Positions 27,380 through 37,648 of a stretch of 64,000 bases of DNA are shown piece by piece. Position numbers and translations under genes: made by a program. Position 1 is the stretch's first letter, and every line of letters begins with the position of its first letter. The notes below the pieces were generated by a model. That model saw nothing but the letters and a program-made list of their open reading frames with translations. It was not told where the DNA came from and ran no database searches. Source of the DNA: Acidithiobacillus sulfurivorans (GTDB lineage: Bacteria > Pseudomonadota > Gammaproteobacteria > Acidithiobacillales > Acidithiobacillaceae); contig NZ_JAAOMP010000036.1 of assembly GCF_018853815.1 (NCBI RefSeq), positions 62,001 through 126,000 of the forward strand. Reading direction: 5' to 3'.

Positions 27380-28376
27380 AAACACACAAATTCAAATCTA
27401 CCAATCCGACGATGGTCAGCTTGAGCTGAAGGTGGCCTTTGACCAAGACACTGTTTGGCTGTCGCAAGCACAAATGGCGGATTTATTCGGCACCAAGCGA
27501 CCCGCCATTACCAAACATTTAAGTAATGTTTATAAAATGGGGGAGTTGTCCGAAGATACCACCTGTTCCATTTTGGAACATATGGCTTACCATGGCCAAA
27601 ACTACAAAACCAAACAGTACAATCTCGATGCCATTATTTCGGTGGGATATCGCGTTAACTCCAGCCGCGCCACCCAATTTCGTATCTGGGCGACCCGCAC
27701 CCTCAAACAGCATTTGGTGCAGGGTTACACCCTCAATCAACGCCGTTTGCATGAGCGTGGTATCGAATTTGAGCAGGCGATGGCGCTTTTAACGCAAACC
27801 CTCGGCAACCAGCAGTTGGTGAATGCTGAGGGCGCGGCGGTACTTTCGGTGATTGGCGACTATGCGCGTAGCTGGAGCTTATTGCAGGGCTACGATGAAC
27901 AAAGTCTGGGGGAGCTGAACAGTAAACAATCGGCCATGCAGGCGCTGAATCTGGATGAGGCGTTAAGCGCCATCCATGAATTAAAAAAAGCACTGATCAC
28001 CAAGGGCGAAGCCACGGAATTATTTGGTCAGTTGCGCGGCAACGGCCTTGAATCGGCGATTGCGACCATCGAGCAGGGTTATGGGGACGAACTGTTTTAT
28101 CCGAATGTGGCGAGCCGCGCCGCGCACTTGCTATATTTTGTGATTAAAAATCACCCGTTGGCCGATGGTAATAAGCGCAGCGGTTCATTTTTGTTTTTAT
28201 GGTATTTGCGCCGTAATCAGCATTTATTGGCCAAGCCCGTGGAGCGATTGATTAACGACAACACGCTGGTGGCGCTGGCGCTGTTGGTGGCCGAAAGCGA
28301 GCCGGCGCAAAAGTCGCTGATGATTCACTTGATCGAGCATTTTATTTTGCTGAAAGAGGACGGCAATGCCCTATAA
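27369..28376 (+). CDS. RhuM-Fic/Doc fusion protein
   Basis: 335 residues from ATG 27369 (GGAG seven bases before). N-terminal RhuM-type domain: VWLSQAQMADLFGTKRPA, QNYKTKQYNLDAIISVGYRV and TQFRIWATRTLKQHLVQGY. C-terminal Doc-type domain with HPLADGNKRSGSF (about 262-274), the HxxxDGNKR form seen in Doc kinase toxins rather than the HPFxxGNGR of AMPylators. Overlaps hsdS by 11 bases and the next gene by 11. A second RhuM and a second Fic-fold protein in one restriction operon is notable. Confidence 0.9.
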   Translation: MNHENTQIQIYQSDDGQLELKVAFDQDTVWLSQAQMADLFGTKRPAITKHLSNVYKMGELSEDTTCSILEHMAYHGQNYKTKQYNLDAIISVGYRVNSSRATQFRIWATRTLKQHLVQGYTLNQRRLHERGIEFEQAMALLTQTLGNQQLVNAEGAAVLSVIGDYARSWSLLQGYDEQSLGELNSKQSAMQALNLDEALSAIHELKKALITKGEATELFGQLRGNGLESAIATIEQGYGDELFYPNVASRAAHLLYFVIKNHPLADGNKRSGSFLFLWYLRRNQHLLAKPVERLINDNTLVALALLVAESEPAQKSLMIHLIEHFILLKEDGNAL

Positions 28377-28596
28377 ACCGCCTTTCACCATTACCATTAC
28401 CAGTCGTGAGCCCAAAACCCCCGAGGCGATTCTGGTGTTACTGGCGAATAACCCGCTGCGGACACGTCAGCAGCGCGCTGAACTGATGGGTAAGGACCTA
28501 CGTACCATTGGCCGGGCGTTAGCCAAATTGCAGCAAGCGGGAAAAATTAAACGCGTCGGTTCGGATAAAACCGGCCATTGGGAGGTACAGCTGTGA
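28366..28596 (+). CDS. Small winged-helix DNA-binding protein
   Basis: 76 residues. From about residue 18 it reads as a winged helix: [46 protein letters not shown]. It resembles MarR/RecG-C-terminal type domains. It overlaps the fusion gene upstream and hsdR downstream (GTGA). The position suggests a regulator of hsdR or of the operon; function not known. Confidence 0.75.
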   Translation: MPYKPPFTITITSREPKTPEAILVLLANNPLRTRQQRAELMGKDLRTIGRALAKLQQAGKIKRVGSDKTGHWEVQL

Positions 28597-31500
28597 CAGA
28601 CTACAAAACCATTGCCGAATCCAAAAACTTCATTGTTCTGGATCAATACAACCAGGACTGGAAGGTGGCCGATAGCTACCAGAGCGAAGGGGACCTGGAA
28701 CGCGAACTGATTCAGGATTTGACTAATCAGGGCTATGAATACCTGCCCGGCCTGAATCATCCCGAGGCAATGCTCGCCAATCTGCGCATGCAGATGCAGG
28801 CACTGAATAACCTGGAGTTTCTGGAGGGTGAATGGTTGCGTTTTGTGGAAACCTGGCTGGACAAACCCAGCGACAGCATCGTGGACAAAACCCGCAAAAT
28901 TCACGATGACTATATTCACGATTTTGTGTTTGACGATGGCCATATCCAGAACATTTACCTGCTGGATAAAAAAAATATCGCCCGCAACAAGGTGCAGGTC
29001 ATCAATCAGTTTGAGCAATCCGGCAGCCATGCCAACCGCTACGATGTGACCATTCTGGTCAACGGCCTGCCGCTGGTACAGGTAGAGCTGAAAAAGCGCG
29101 GGGTGGCCATCCGCGAGGCCTTTAATCAGGTGCATCGCTACAGTAAGGAGAGCTTCAACAGCGCGCATTCCCTGTTCAAGTATCTGCAACTCTTTGTGAT
29201 TTCCAATGGTACGGACACCCGCTACTTTGCCAACACCACCCAGCGCAATAAAAACAGCTTCGATTTCACCATGAACTGGGCAAAGGCGGATAACAGCCTG
29301 ATCAAAGACCTGAAGGACTTTACGGCTACCTTCTTTCAGAAAAACACACTGCTTCATGTGCTCCTGCATTATTCGGTATTTGACGTAAACAATACCCTGC
29401 TGGTGATGCGTCCTTACCAGATTGCCGCCACCGAACGCATTATGTGGAAAATCAACAGTGCGTATCAGGCCAAGAACTGGCGCAGCACGGAAAGTGGCGG
29501 TTATGTCTGGCATACCACCGGTTCCGGCAAAACCCTGACCAGTTTTAAGGCGGCGCGTCTGGCCACCGAGCTGGATTTTATCGACAAGGTATTTTTTGTG
29601 GTGGACCGCAAGGATCTGGATTACCAGACCATGAAGGAATATCAGCGATTTTCGCCCGATAGTGTCAATGGCTCGGATAGCACCGCCGGGCTCAAACGCA
29701 ATCTGGACATAAATGATAACAAAATCATCGTTACCACCATCCAGAAGCTCAACAGGCTGATCAAAAGCGAAAATGACCTGCCGGTGTATAACCAGCAGGT
29801 GGTGTTTATTTTTGATGAATGCCATCGCAGCCAGTTTGGCGAAGCCCAGAAAAACCTGAAAAAACGGTTCAGAAGGTTCTATCAGTTCGGTTTTACCGGC
29901 ACCCCCATTTTTCCGCAAAACGCCCTGGGAGCCGATACCACGGCCAGCGTGTTTGGCCGCGAGCTGCATGCTTATGTGATTACCGATGCTATCCGCGACG
30001 AAAAAGTGCTGAAGTTCAAGGTGGATTACAACGATGTCCGTCCGCAGTTCAATTCGCTGGAAGCCGAGCAGGATACAAAAAAACTCAGTGCCGCCGAAAA
30101 CCGCCAGGCCTTGTTGCACCCCGACCGTATCCGCGAAATTACCCAATATATTCTGAATAACTTCCGGCAAAAAACCCATCGTTTGCAGGCCGGTGGCAAA
30201 GGCTTTAACGCCATGCTGGCCGTCAGCAGCGTAGATGCCGCCAAGTGGTATTATGAGTCCTTTAAAACCTTGCAAAAAGACCGCGAAAAACCCTTGAAGG
30301 TCGCCACCATTTTCTCCTTTGCCGCCAACGAAGAACAAGACGCCGTGGGCGATATTATCGATGAAAGCTTTGATGTTTCGGCCATGAACAGCAGCGCCAA
30401 GGAGTTTTTGGCGGCAGCAATTGCCGACTATAATGCGCTGTTCAAAACCAGTTTCAGGTTGGACAGCGACGGTTTTCAGAACTACTACCGCGATTTGGCC
30501 AAGCAGGTGAAGGCTAAGGAAATTGATCTGCTGATTGTGGTGGGCATGTTTCTGACTGGTTTTGATGCGCCGACACTTAACACCTTGTTTGTCGATAAAA
30601 ACCTGCGTTATCACGGCTTGATTCAGGCTTACTCACGCACCAACCGCATTTATGATGCGACCAAAACTTTTGGTAATATCATCACCTTCCGCAATCTCGA
30701 GCAGGCGACTATCGACGCCATCACCCTGTTTGGGGACAAAAACACCAAAAATGTCGTGCTCGAAAAAAGCTTCAGGGAATACATGGAAGGTTTTACCGAT
30801 GTGGTCACTGGCGAAGCGCGGCGCGGCTTTGTGGATGTGGTGAAAGAACTGGAGCAGCGTTTTCCTGATCCTGTTGCCATTGAAAAAGAATCGGACAAAA
30901 AAGCCTTTGTGAAGTTGTTTGGCGAATTTTTACGCGTGGAAAATGTGCTGCAAAACTTTGACGAATTCGCCAGCCTGAAAGCTTTGCAAAGTGTCGATAT
31001 GGATGACCCCGCAGCCCTTGAGGCCTTCAAGGCCAAGTATTATGTGACGGATGAGGAACTGCCTGCGTTACAGGCAATTCAAATTCCTTCCGAACGAAAA
31101 ACCCAGGACTACCGTTCTACCTACAATGATGTGCGCGATTGGTTGCGGCGGGAAAAATCCGCTTCGGAAAAAGCAGAGTCCAGCATCGATTGGGATGACG
31201 TGGTGTTTGAGGTGGATTTGCTCAAATCTCAGGAAATCAATCTGGATTATATTCTCGAGCTGATTTTTGAGAACAACAAAAAAATCAAAGACAAGGTGGC
31301 CCTGGTGGAAGATGTGCGCCGGGTCATCCGTGCCAGCCTCGGAAATCGTGCCAAAGAAACGCTCTTGGTGGATTTCATCAATCAAACCGATCTGGATCAG
31401 CTTGGTGACAAAACCAGCCTGATTGAGGCGTTTTTTACCTTTGCCCAGGGCGAACAGCGGCGCGAAGCCGATGCGCTTATCGCTGACGAAAACCTCAATG

Positions 31501-31691
31501 TCGAAGCCGCGCGACGCTTTATCAGCGTTTCCCTGAAACGGGAGTTTGCCAGCGATAATGGCACCGAACTCAATGCCCTGCTGCCCAAAATGAGCCCGTT
31601 GAATCCTCAGTACCTGTGTAAAAAGCAGAGCGTGTTCCAGAAAATCGCGGCCTTTGTCGAGAAGTTCAAAGGCGTGGGCGGGCAGGTTTAA
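28593..31691 (+). CDS. hsdR: Type I restriction endonuclease HsdR
   Basis: 1032 residues from GTG 28593 (GGAGGT six bases upstream). N-terminal nuclease domain with [14 protein letters not shown] (Glu-x-Lys active site, about 160-173). SF2 translocase: [11 protein letters not shown] (Walker A, about 308), [15 protein letters not shown] (DECH box), [11 protein letters not shown] (motif III), [11 protein letters not shown] and [13 protein letters not shown] (motifs V and VI). C-terminal helical region. All motifs are intact, so the enzyme looks active. Last gene of the operon. Confidence 0.97.
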   Translation: MTDYKTIAESKNFIVLDQYNQDWKVADSYQSEGDLERELIQDLTNQGYEYLPGLNHPEAMLANLRMQMQALNNLEFLEGEWLRFVETWLDKPSDSIVDKTRKIHDDYIHDFVFDDGHIQNIYLLDKKNIARNKVQVINQFEQSGSHANRYDVTILVNGLPLVQVELKKRGVAIREAFNQVHRYSKESFNSAHSLFKYLQLFVISNGTDTRYFANTTQRNKNSFDFTMNWAKADNSLIKDLKDFTATFFQKNTLLHVLLHYSVFDVNNTLLVMRPYQIAATERIMWKINSAYQAKNWRSTESGGYVWHTTGSGKTLTSFKAARLATELDFIDKVFFVVDRKDLDYQTMKEYQRFSPDSVNGSDSTAGLKRNLDINDNKIIVTTIQKLNRLIKSENDLPVYNQQVVFIFDECHRSQFGEAQKNLKKRFRRFYQFGFTGTPIFPQNALGADTTASVFGRELHAYVITDAIRDEKVLKFKVDYNDVRPQFNSLEAEQDTKKLSAAENRQALLHPDRIREITQYILNNFRQKTHRLQAGGKGFNAMLAVSSVDAAKWYYESFKTLQKDREKPLKVATIFSFAANEEQDAVGDIIDESFDVSAMNSSAKEFLAAAIADYNALFKTSFRLDSDGFQNYYRDLAKQVKAKEIDLLIVVGMFLTGFDAPTLNTLFVDKNLRYHGLIQAYSRTNRIYDATKTFGNIITFRNLEQATIDAITLFGDKNTKNVVLEKSFREYMEGFTDVVTGEARRGFVDVVKELEQRFPDPVAIEKESDKKAFVKLFGEFLRVENVLQNFDEFASLKALQSVDMDDPAALEAFKAKYYVTDEELPALQAIQIPSERKTQDYRSTYNDVRDWLRREKSASEKAESSIDWDDVVFEVDLLKSQEINLDYILELIFENNKKIKDKVALVEDVRRVIRASLGNRAKETLLVDFINQTDLDQLGDKTSLIEAFFTFAQGEQRREADALIADENLNVEAARRFISVSLKREFASDNGTELNALLPKMSPLNPQYLCKKQSVFQKIAAFVEKFKGVGGQV

Positions 31692-31747
31692 GCGCAAAAT
31701 ACGTGAACCTCTGAATGCGATGTGATAGTTTCGATGGGGTTCGCTTA

Positions 31748-31847
31748 GTGTCTGCCGGCACCTTGCTGGACTACATCGAGAGCGGCTGTAGGTCTTCTGG
31801 AGGCATTGCGCGCGGAAATTACGAGCAACAATGAAGTTGCTGCTTGA
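31748..31847 (+). pseudogene. Remnant of DUF433-type antitoxin
   Basis: Two pieces in different frames: SAGTLLDYIESG (matches the core of DUF433 antitoxins but lacks about five residues after AGT) and GLLEALRAEITSNNEVAA ending in TGA at 31847. The middle of the domain is deleted. The stop overlaps the start of the DUF5615 remnant, the normal arrangement of this toxin-antitoxin pair. Confidence 0.55.
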
Positions 31848-32093
31848 TGAGTGCATTCCAAAGTCGTTAATAATAGAGAACTGCTGCCGCTGGATTCAGC
31901 CACTGTCTATGAGCTGGGCTGGAGTGGAACGAAGGATAAGGTGTTACTTGCTCTTGCCAAAGCACATTTTGATGTGTTTGTGACCATTGATCAGAATATG
32001 GCTTATCATCAGCACCTGATTGATTTCGTGGGGCTACACATCATTGTACTGAGGGTGCCTAACAGTAGACCTAAAGCAAACATGTTGAAATGA
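31831..32093 (+). pseudogene. Frameshifted DUF5615 (PIN-like) toxin remnant
   Basis: ATG 31831 opens MKLLLDECIPKSL, the family N-terminus with its acidic residues. Near 31870 the frame shifts (consistent with a 2-base insertion) and the homology continues in another frame as RELLPLDSATVYELGW, GTKDKVLLALAKAHFD, VFVTIDQNMAYHQ and IIVLRVPNSR, then ends early. A decayed toxin between the restriction operon and mnmG, possibly marking the island edge. Confidence 0.7.
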
Positions 32094-32179
32094 ATGGGAG
32101 CCTACCCGCTCACTGTTGCGTAAGAAGCCTATGTGCCTGGATATTGCAAAAACCACCCCCAGGCGCGGATAATCAGCGG

Positions 32180-34054
32180 ATGCAAAACGAATTTGATGTC
32201 ATTGTCGTCGGTGGTGGCCATGCTGGCACCGAGGCTGCCGCTGCCGCAGCCCGTTTGGGGGTGCGCACCCTGCTCCTGACCCAGAATCTCGATACCATTG
32301 GGCAGATGTCCTGTAATCCGGCCATTGGCGGTATTGGCAAAGGGCATCTGGTCAAGGAAATTGACGCTCTGGGGGGTATCATGGCCCTGGCCATTGATCA
32401 GGCGGGTATCCAGTTTCGGACCCTGAACGCCAGCAAGGGGCCGGCGGTGCGGGCGACCCGCGCCCAGGCCGACCGCAGTTTGTATAAACGCGCGGTACGT
32501 CGTCTTCTGGAAAATATTCCCAATTTGCAATTGTTTCAGGGGATGGCCGGCGACTTGTTAATGGAAAATGATCGTCTGGCGGGTGTGCGGACAGAAACCG
32601 GGCTGGAGTTGCGTGCAGGTCAGGTGATTTTGACTACCGGGACCTTCCTCGGTGGGCGCGTGCACATGGGTGATCAGAATTATGCGGCCGGACGGGCAGG
32701 CGATCCGCCATCCAACGCCCTGTCCCTGCGCCTGCGGGAAATGGCTTTTCCGGTTGCCCGTCTGAAAACCGGCACGCCGCCCCGCATTGATGGACGCAGC
32801 ATCGACTATAGCGTGCTCGAAGCCCAGCCCGGTGATAATCCACTCCCCGCCTTTTCCTTCATGACTCGGCAGGTAGATGTGCCCCAGCGCGCTTGCCATA
32901 TCACCCATACCAATGCGCGCACCCATGAAATTATTGCCGCCAATTTGCACCAGTCGGCCATGTATGGCGGGCATATTCAGTCCGTCGGGCCGCGCTATTG
33001 TCCTTCCATTGAGGACAAGGTTGTGCGCTTTGCCGAAAAAACCTCGCACCAGATATTTCTTGAACCTGAAGGACTGGATACGCACGAAGTCTATCCCAAC
33101 GGCATTTCCACCAGTCTGCCTTTTCCCGTGCAGGTGGATTTGGTGCGGAGCATGCGCGGTCTGGAAAATGCTGTCTTGCTGCGTCCCGGTTACGCCATTG
33201 AATACGATTTTCTCGATCCGCGTGATTTACACGCCAGTCTGGAAAGTCAGCGTCTGCCCGGACTTTTTTGTGCCGGTCAGATTAATGGTACCACCGGCTA
33301 TGAAGAAGCCGCCGCGCAGGGCCTGCTGGCGGGCCTCAATGCCGCACGCCGGGCGCGGTCACAGGCTGCCTGGGTGCCGGGGCGTCATGAGGCGTATTTG
33401 GGAGTAATGGTGGACGATCTGGTTACCCGGGGGCTGGATGAACCCTATCGGATGTTTACCAGTCGCGCCGAGTATCGCCTGCAATTGCGTGAAGATAATG
33501 CCGATATGCGCCTGACCCCGCAGGGTCGCGAACTGGGGTTGGTGGATGAGGCGCGCTGGGCAGCCTTCAGCCACAAACAGGATGATCTCGAAGCCGAGCG
33601 CGAGCGTTTCCAGAGTTTGCGCATTCGTCCCGAAGACGCAGCAGCGGAGCGGGTTGCCGCGCATGTGGGCCAGGCCCTGAACCGGGACGTGACAGCGCTG
33701 GAGTTGTTGCGTCGCCCGGATTGGGATTACGCCAGTCTGACGACGGCTCTGGACATATCAGTTTGTACGGACCCACGCGTCAGCGAACAGTTGGAAATCG
33801 AGTGCAAATATTCGGGTTACATTGCCAGGCAGCAGGACGAAATTGAGCGTGCCGTCCGCTGGGAGGGCATGACCATTCCTGAGGACATGGATTATGCTTC
33901 GCTGCGCGGGTTGTCCACGGAAGTCATGCAACGTCTGAGTCGCCAGCGTCCGCAAACCATTGGTCTGGCCAGTCGCATTCCGGGCGTCACCCCGGCAGCC
34001 GTATCGCTGTTGTTGATTCACGTGAAACGCCGCAGCTTGCTGCAGGCAGGCTGA
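32180..34054 (+). CDS. mnmG: tRNA uridine-5-carboxymethylaminomethyl modification enzyme MnmG
   Basis: 624 residues from ATG 32180; an open frame extends upstream to 32090, but the family begins at [20 protein letters not shown] (FAD-binding). Further blocks: [80 protein letters not shown]. With MnmE it modifies U34 of certain tRNAs. A parS-like site lies near its 3' end. Followed directly by rsmG. Confidence 0.97.
   Translation: MQNEFDVIVVGGGHAGTEAAAAAARLGVRTLLLTQNLDTIGQMSCNPAIGGIGKGHLVKEIDALGGIMALAIDQAGIQFRTLNASKGPAVRATRAQADRSLYKRAVRRLLENIPNLQLFQGMAGDLLMENDRLAGVRTETGLELRAGQVILTTGTFLGGRVHMGDQNYAAGRAGDPPSNALSLRLREMAFPVARLKTGTPPRIDGRSIDYSVLEAQPGDNPLPAFSFMTRQVDVPQRACHITHTNARTHEIIAANLHQSAMYGGHIQSVGPRYCPSIEDKVVRFAEKTSHQIFLEPEGLDTHEVYPNGISTSLPFPVQVDLVRSMRGLENAVLLRPGYAIEYDFLDPRDLHASLESQRLPGLFCAGQINGTTGYEEAAAQGLLAGLNAARRARSQAAWVPGRHEAYLGVMVDDLVTRGLDEPYRMFTSRAEYRLQLREDNADMRLTPQGRELGLVDEARWAAFSHKQDDLEAERERFQSLRIRPEDAAAERVAAHVGQALNRDVTALELLRRPDWDYASLTTALDISVCTDPRVSEQLEIECKYSGYIARQQDEIERAVRWEGMTIPEDMDYASLRGLSTEVMQRLSRQRPQTIGLASRIPGVTPAAVSLLLIHVKRRSLLQAG
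34014..34029. other. parS-like ParB-binding site 2
   Basis: TGATTCACGTGAAACG inside the 3' end of mnmG; 14 of 16 bases match TGTTTCACGTGAAACA, and the inner TTCACGTGAA is a perfect palindrome. It lies 0.75 kb before parA, where primary parS sites are often found. Inference from sequence only. Confidence 0.7.
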
Positions 34055-34716
34055 TGTCGTCCGCGTCTGCCCTGCCAGAACAGCTGGCCGAGGCCCTGGA
34101 CGCCGGGCTTGCGGTCATGCAACTGGATTCCGTGCATCCCGATCAGCGCCAGTTGCTGATTCAGTATGTGTTACTCCTCCAGCGTTGGAACGCCACCCAC
34201 AATCTGACCGCCGTGCGCGACCCGCTCGAAATGATCTCCCGTCATCTGCTGGATAGTCTTGCCGTGCTGCCTTTTCTGGATGCCGGGCGGGTGGCAGATA
34301 TTGGCAGTGGTGCGGGTTTGCCGGGAATCCCCTTGGCCATTTGCCGACCCGCTCAGGCCTTTACGCTGGTGGAGCCCGCCAGCAAGCGCGTGGCTTTTTT
34401 GCGCAGTGTGCTGGCCGAGCTCGGTCTGAGCCATGTGCAGGTGGTCCCCACGACCAGCGAAAAATACCAGCCCGAAAAGTTGCCGGACATCCTCATCAGT
34501 CGCGCCACCGCTCCCCTCGCGCGCCTGGATGCAATGACCATCCATCTGCAGGTTCCGCAGAGTAGGGTACTGGCCCTAAAGGGGCCTGGTGTCGAAGAAG
34601 AACTGGCCGATTGGCCACGCGCGGCTTCGCTGGAGCTTCGCTGTCATGACCTGCAGGTGCCGGGTTCGCCGCTGCGCAAGCTCTTGATTTGGACGAATCC
34701 TGTGCAGATGCCCTAG
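34054..34716 (+). CDS. rsmG: 16S rRNA (guanine-527-N7)-methyltransferase
   Basis: 220 residues. Motifs: WNATHNLTAVRDPLEMISRH, LLDSLAVLPFL, VADIGSGAGLPGIPLAI (SAM loop) and LVEPASKRVAFLR, then ISRATAPLARLD. Start overlaps the mnmG stop (TGATG). The mnmG-rsmG-parA-parB order is the classical near-origin cluster. Confidence 0.96.
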   Translation: MSSASALPEQLAEALDAGLAVMQLDSVHPDQRQLLIQYVLLLQRWNATHNLTAVRDPLEMISRHLLDSLAVLPFLDAGRVADIGSGAGLPGIPLAICRPAQAFTLVEPASKRVAFLRSVLAELGLSHVQVVPTTSEKYQPEKLPDILISRATAPLARLDAMTIHLQVPQSRVLALKGPGVEEELADWPRAASLELRCHDLQVPGSPLRKLLIWTNPVQMP

Positions 34717-34781
34717 CCCCCCGCGAGCTGACAGGGTATTCTTGCCCGATTGTAGACTACTCTGGGAAATCACCCCGAAAC

Positions 34782-35543
34782 ATGCGCATCGTTGCTGTTG
34801 CTAATCAGAAAGGTGGTGTGGGAAAAACCACGACTGCCGTCAATCTGGCTGCCGGACTTGTCCAGACGGGCAAGCGGGTGCTGCTGGTTGATCTGGATCC
34901 GCAAGCCAATGCCAGCACCGGGTTGGGCCAGGTAGGTAATGCGGCGGGCAGTATTTATCACGTGTTGCTGGGGGAATTACCCCTCCGTGCAGTGCTGCAT
35001 GAAGTATCTCCGACTGGACTTTTTCTCGCACCCTCCAGCCCCGATCTGGCCGGAGCCGAAGTGGAAATCTACCCGCGCGCGGATCGTGAGCAGCATCTGA
35101 AAAGAGCTTTGGCTGAGGCGTCGGACTTTGATTATGCCCTCATTGATTGCCCGCCGGCCCTGAATATGCTGACCATCAATGCCCTGGTAGCGGCAAACCG
35201 TGTGCTGATTCCCATGCAATGTGAATATTATGCCCTGGAAGGCCTCACGCAGTTGCTGAATACTGTCCGGCGGGTGCGTGCCCAGCTGAACCCCCATCTG
35301 GAAGTAGATGGGCTATTGCGGACCATGTTCGACAACCGCAACCGTCTTTCCTCGGAGGTGGGTCAGGAGTTGGAGCGGCATTTTCCGGATAAGCTTTATC
35401 AAACGATTATCCCCCGGAATATTCGCCTTGCCGAAGCCCCCAGCTTTGGCCGCGCTGCCCTGGAATACGATCCTTCCTGCGCGGGTTCCCTGGCCTATCA
35501 GGGTTTGGCCAAAGAATTCCTGCAACGGGAGGGGATAAAATGA
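34782..35543 (+). CDS. parA: Chromosome-partitioning ATPase ParA/Soj
   Basis: 253 residues from ATG 34782, where the family starts (MRIVAVANQKGGVGKTTTA with the deviant Walker A). Also LLVDLDPQANASTGLG, YALIDCPPALNMLTINALVA and the C-terminal block LYQTIIPRNIRLAEAPSFG. Non-specific DNA-binding ATPase that moves ParB-parS complexes during segregation. It overlaps parB by ATGA. Confidence 0.97.
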   Translation: MRIVAVANQKGGVGKTTTAVNLAAGLVQTGKRVLLVDLDPQANASTGLGQVGNAAGSIYHVLLGELPLRAVLHEVSPTGLFLAPSSPDLAGAEVEIYPRADREQHLKRALAEASDFDYALIDCPPALNMLTINALVAANRVLIPMQCEYYALEGLTQLLNTVRRVRAQLNPHLEVDGLLRTMFDNRNRLSSEVGQELERHFPDKLYQTIIPRNIRLAEAPSFGRAALEYDPSCAGSLAYQGLAKEFLQREGIK

Positions 35544-36388
35544 AGCGAGTGGGTTTGGGTCGAGGTCTCGATGCACTGTTTGCCAATGAAGATTCGGGTA
35601 CCGGTTCCATGCGGGAGATCCCGGTCGATCTGCTCCAGCGCGGTCGTTATCAACCGCGCGGAATCATTGCGGAATCATCCCTGCAGGAATTGGCGGAGTC
35701 CATACGCCATCAGGGGGTGGTGCAACCCATCGTGGTGCGCGCCGTGGGGGGGGGTCGCTATGAAATTATTGCTGGCGAGCGCCGCTGGCGTGCCGCACAA
35801 CTGGCGGGTTTAATCCAAATACCTGCAGTAGTCCGCGATTGTGGCGATGAGCAGGCCCTGGCCATTGGCATCATCGAAAATATACAGCGTCAGGATCTGA
35901 ATCCGCTGGAAGAAGCCCAGGCGCTGCAGCGCTTGCTGGATGAGTTTGGCCTCAGCCACGAAGCGCTGGCCGGAACGCTGGGCCGTTCGCGGGCGGCAAT
36001 CAGTAACCAGCTCCGGCTCTTGCGCCTTTGTCCCGCGTTGCATCCGCACGTGGAAAGTGGTGCCTTAAGTGCAGGGCATGCCCGCGCGTTGTTGACCCTC
36101 AGTGACGAGCGGCAACAGGTTCTGGCAGAAAAGGTGGTCCAGGAAAACCTGAGTGTCCGCGCCACTGAAAAGCTGGCTCAAAAAGACCTGAATCCGCCAG
36201 GACCCCTGCCGGAACCGGATCCCAACACCGCCGCTCTCATAGCACTGATTCAATCCAGTCTGGGACTTGGTGTGGATTTGCGCTCCCGTGGCCAGGGGGG
36301 GGAACTGCGCATTCGCTGGGAAAACCCGGAGCAAGAGGCCATGCTCCTGAAACGTCTGGGCGTATCGCTCAATGACGACGAAAGCTGA
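35540..36388 (+). CDS. parB: Chromosome-partitioning protein ParB
   Basis: 282 residues. N-terminal ParA-stimulating motif (GLGRGLDALF), CTP-binding ParB domain with YEIIAGERRWRAAQLAG and AIGIIENIQRQDLNPLEEA, then the helix-turn-helix (LAGTLGRSRAAISNQLRLLRL) that reads parS, and a C-terminal dimerisation domain. Two parS-like sites are in this window. Confidence 0.97.
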   Translation: MKRVGLGRGLDALFANEDSGTGSMREIPVDLLQRGRYQPRGIIAESSLQELAESIRHQGVVQPIVVRAVGGGRYEIIAGERRWRAAQLAGLIQIPAVVRDCGDEQALAIGIIENIQRQDLNPLEEAQALQRLLDEFGLSHEALAGTLGRSRAAISNQLRLLRLCPALHPHVESGALSAGHARALLTLSDERQQVLAEKVVQENLSVRATEKLAQKDLNPPGPLPEPDPNTAALIALIQSSLGLGVDLRSRGQGGELRIRWENPEQEAMLLKRLGVSLNDDES

Positions 36389-36398
36389 TGGATCACTC

Positions 36399-36427
36399 TT
36401 GACGCTGGGCATCTGCGTGTTTAGACT
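36399..36427 (+). promoter_or_regulatory. Putative sigma-70 promoter of the atp operon
   Basis: TTGACG, 17-base spacer, TAGACT, in the 63-base gap between parB and atpI and 25 bases before the first possible start. Good -35 box. Confidence 0.5.
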
Positions 36428-36451
36428 CCGCCTGTATTTGAGTTTTGCCCA

Positions 36452-36850
36452 TTGAAAGAGCAAGAAAAACAAATGGGCATGGTGAACTTCTCGTCCTACG
36501 TGGGGCGAGTCACTGCGACGGTATTGACGTTGGCCCTGTTTCTGGCTGCCTTGCTGGCATGGCTCTGGGGACGACAAGAAGCCTACGCACTGCTTTTTGC
36601 GGCATTTTTGAGCGTAATCAACATGCTCATCCTGGGTGGTCGCCTGATCGCGCTCCCCGCTTCTACGCATCTTGCCGCACGGCGGCTGGGTGGGGCGGTG
36701 TTGCAGCGCTGGATCATAACCATTCTGGGTCTCATCTTGGCAATTTTCTGGTTGCATCTGCCTGTTATCGGGTTGGTTGCCGGATTTTTGCTGGCCCATT
36801 TCGTATTTTTGGCATTTCTGATGCGGGAACGTATCAGGCAAAGGAGTTAA
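36452..36850 (+). CDS. atpI: ATP synthase protein I (AtpI)
   Basis: 132 residues from TTG 36452; ATG 36473 or 36479 are alternative starts, and no strong ribosome site decides. Four hydrophobic segments (about 21-42, 47-63, 85-103, 105-122). AtpI helps assemble the c-ring and may carry Mg2+. First gene of the operon, ending two bases before atpB. Confidence 0.85.
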   Translation: MKEQEKQMGMVNFSSYVGRVTATVLTLALFLAALLAWLWGRQEAYALLFAAFLSVINMLILGGRLIALPASTHLAARRLGGAVLQRWIITILGLILAIFWLHLPVIGLVAGFLLAHFVFLAFLMRERIRQRS

Positions 36851-36852
36851 GT

Positions 36853-37602
36853 GTGGCTTCAGGCGATATCGCCCATCATCTCGTCAACTGGACCATCGGT
36901 TCCGGTTTCTGGACGTTTGATCTGGACACCATTGTCATGGGCTGGATCATGGCTGCCATTCTGGTCATTACCGGCATGGTAGTCGGAGCAAAATTGCAGA
37001 CCAGCACCCCCAGCGGCATGCAGAACTGGCTGGAAGGCGTCGTCGATTTTATTGATGATCTGGTCCAGGGCAGTTTCCCGGTCAAGGACCCCTTGATTGC
37101 ACCCATGGCTATCACAGTATTTTTGTGGATCCTGCTGATGAACAGCCTGGATGTTATCCCCGCCTATTTGCCCAGCATTATTGCGCACTGGTTCGGAATT
37201 TCGGAATTTCGGGTAACCCCTACCGTGAACCTGAACACTACCCTGGGCGTTTCCATCACGGTGTTTCTGGTGATGATTGCCACCAATTTGCGGGTGAAGG
37301 GTTTCGGATACTTCAAGACCTACCTGACCCATCCCTTCGGTATTTGGCTGGCACCGATGAACATCATCATGTCCCTGATCGAAGAAATCACCAAGCCGTT
37401 AAGCCTGGGCCTGCGACTGTTCGGCAACATGTTTGCGGGCGAACTGGTATTCCTGCTGCTGGCCATGCTGCCCTGGTGGGGCGAGCTGGTGATGGGTACG
37501 GTCTGGTCCCTGTTTGAAAGTTTGATCATTATCCTGCAGGCGTTTATTTTCACCGTGTTGACCGTGGTTTACCTCGGCATGGCGAATATGCAGGATCATT
37601 AA
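36853..37602 (+). CDS. atpB: ATP synthase subunit a
   Basis: 249 residues from GTG 36853, placed six bases after AAGGAG at the end of atpI. A hydrophobic protein with five to six helices. The essential half-channel Arg is in LSLGLRLFGNMFAGE, as in E. coli. DLDTIVMGWIM and VFLWILLMNSLDVIPAY are typical of the N-terminal half. Forms the proton path with the c-ring. Confidence 0.96.
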   Translation: MASGDIAHHLVNWTIGSGFWTFDLDTIVMGWIMAAILVITGMVVGAKLQTSTPSGMQNWLEGVVDFIDDLVQGSFPVKDPLIAPMAITVFLWILLMNSLDVIPAYLPSIIAHWFGISEFRVTPTVNLNTTLGVSITVFLVMIATNLRVKGFGYFKTYLTHPFGIWLAPMNIIMSLIEEITKPLSLGLRLFGNMFAGELVFLLLAMLPWWGELVMGTVWSLFESLIIILQAFIFTVLTVVYLGMANMQDH

Positions 37603-37648
37603 TAAAGTTTTTTATATTTCACTTTTGCGACACTTGTAAGGAGTTATC

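Noticed and set aside
28467-30614. Very long antisense open frame (715 codons) opposite hsdR
   Set aside because: It mirrors the codon pattern of hsdR, has no domain and no ribosome site; hsdR on the plus strand has all motifs.
34948-34965. TATCACGTGTTG in parA as parS
   Set aside because: Right arm does not pair with the left; core CACGTG alone is expected by chance.
36047-36060. CACGTGGAAAG in parB as a third parS
   Set aside because: Only one arm matches; the left arm does not fit parS. It encodes the conserved HPHVESG region.
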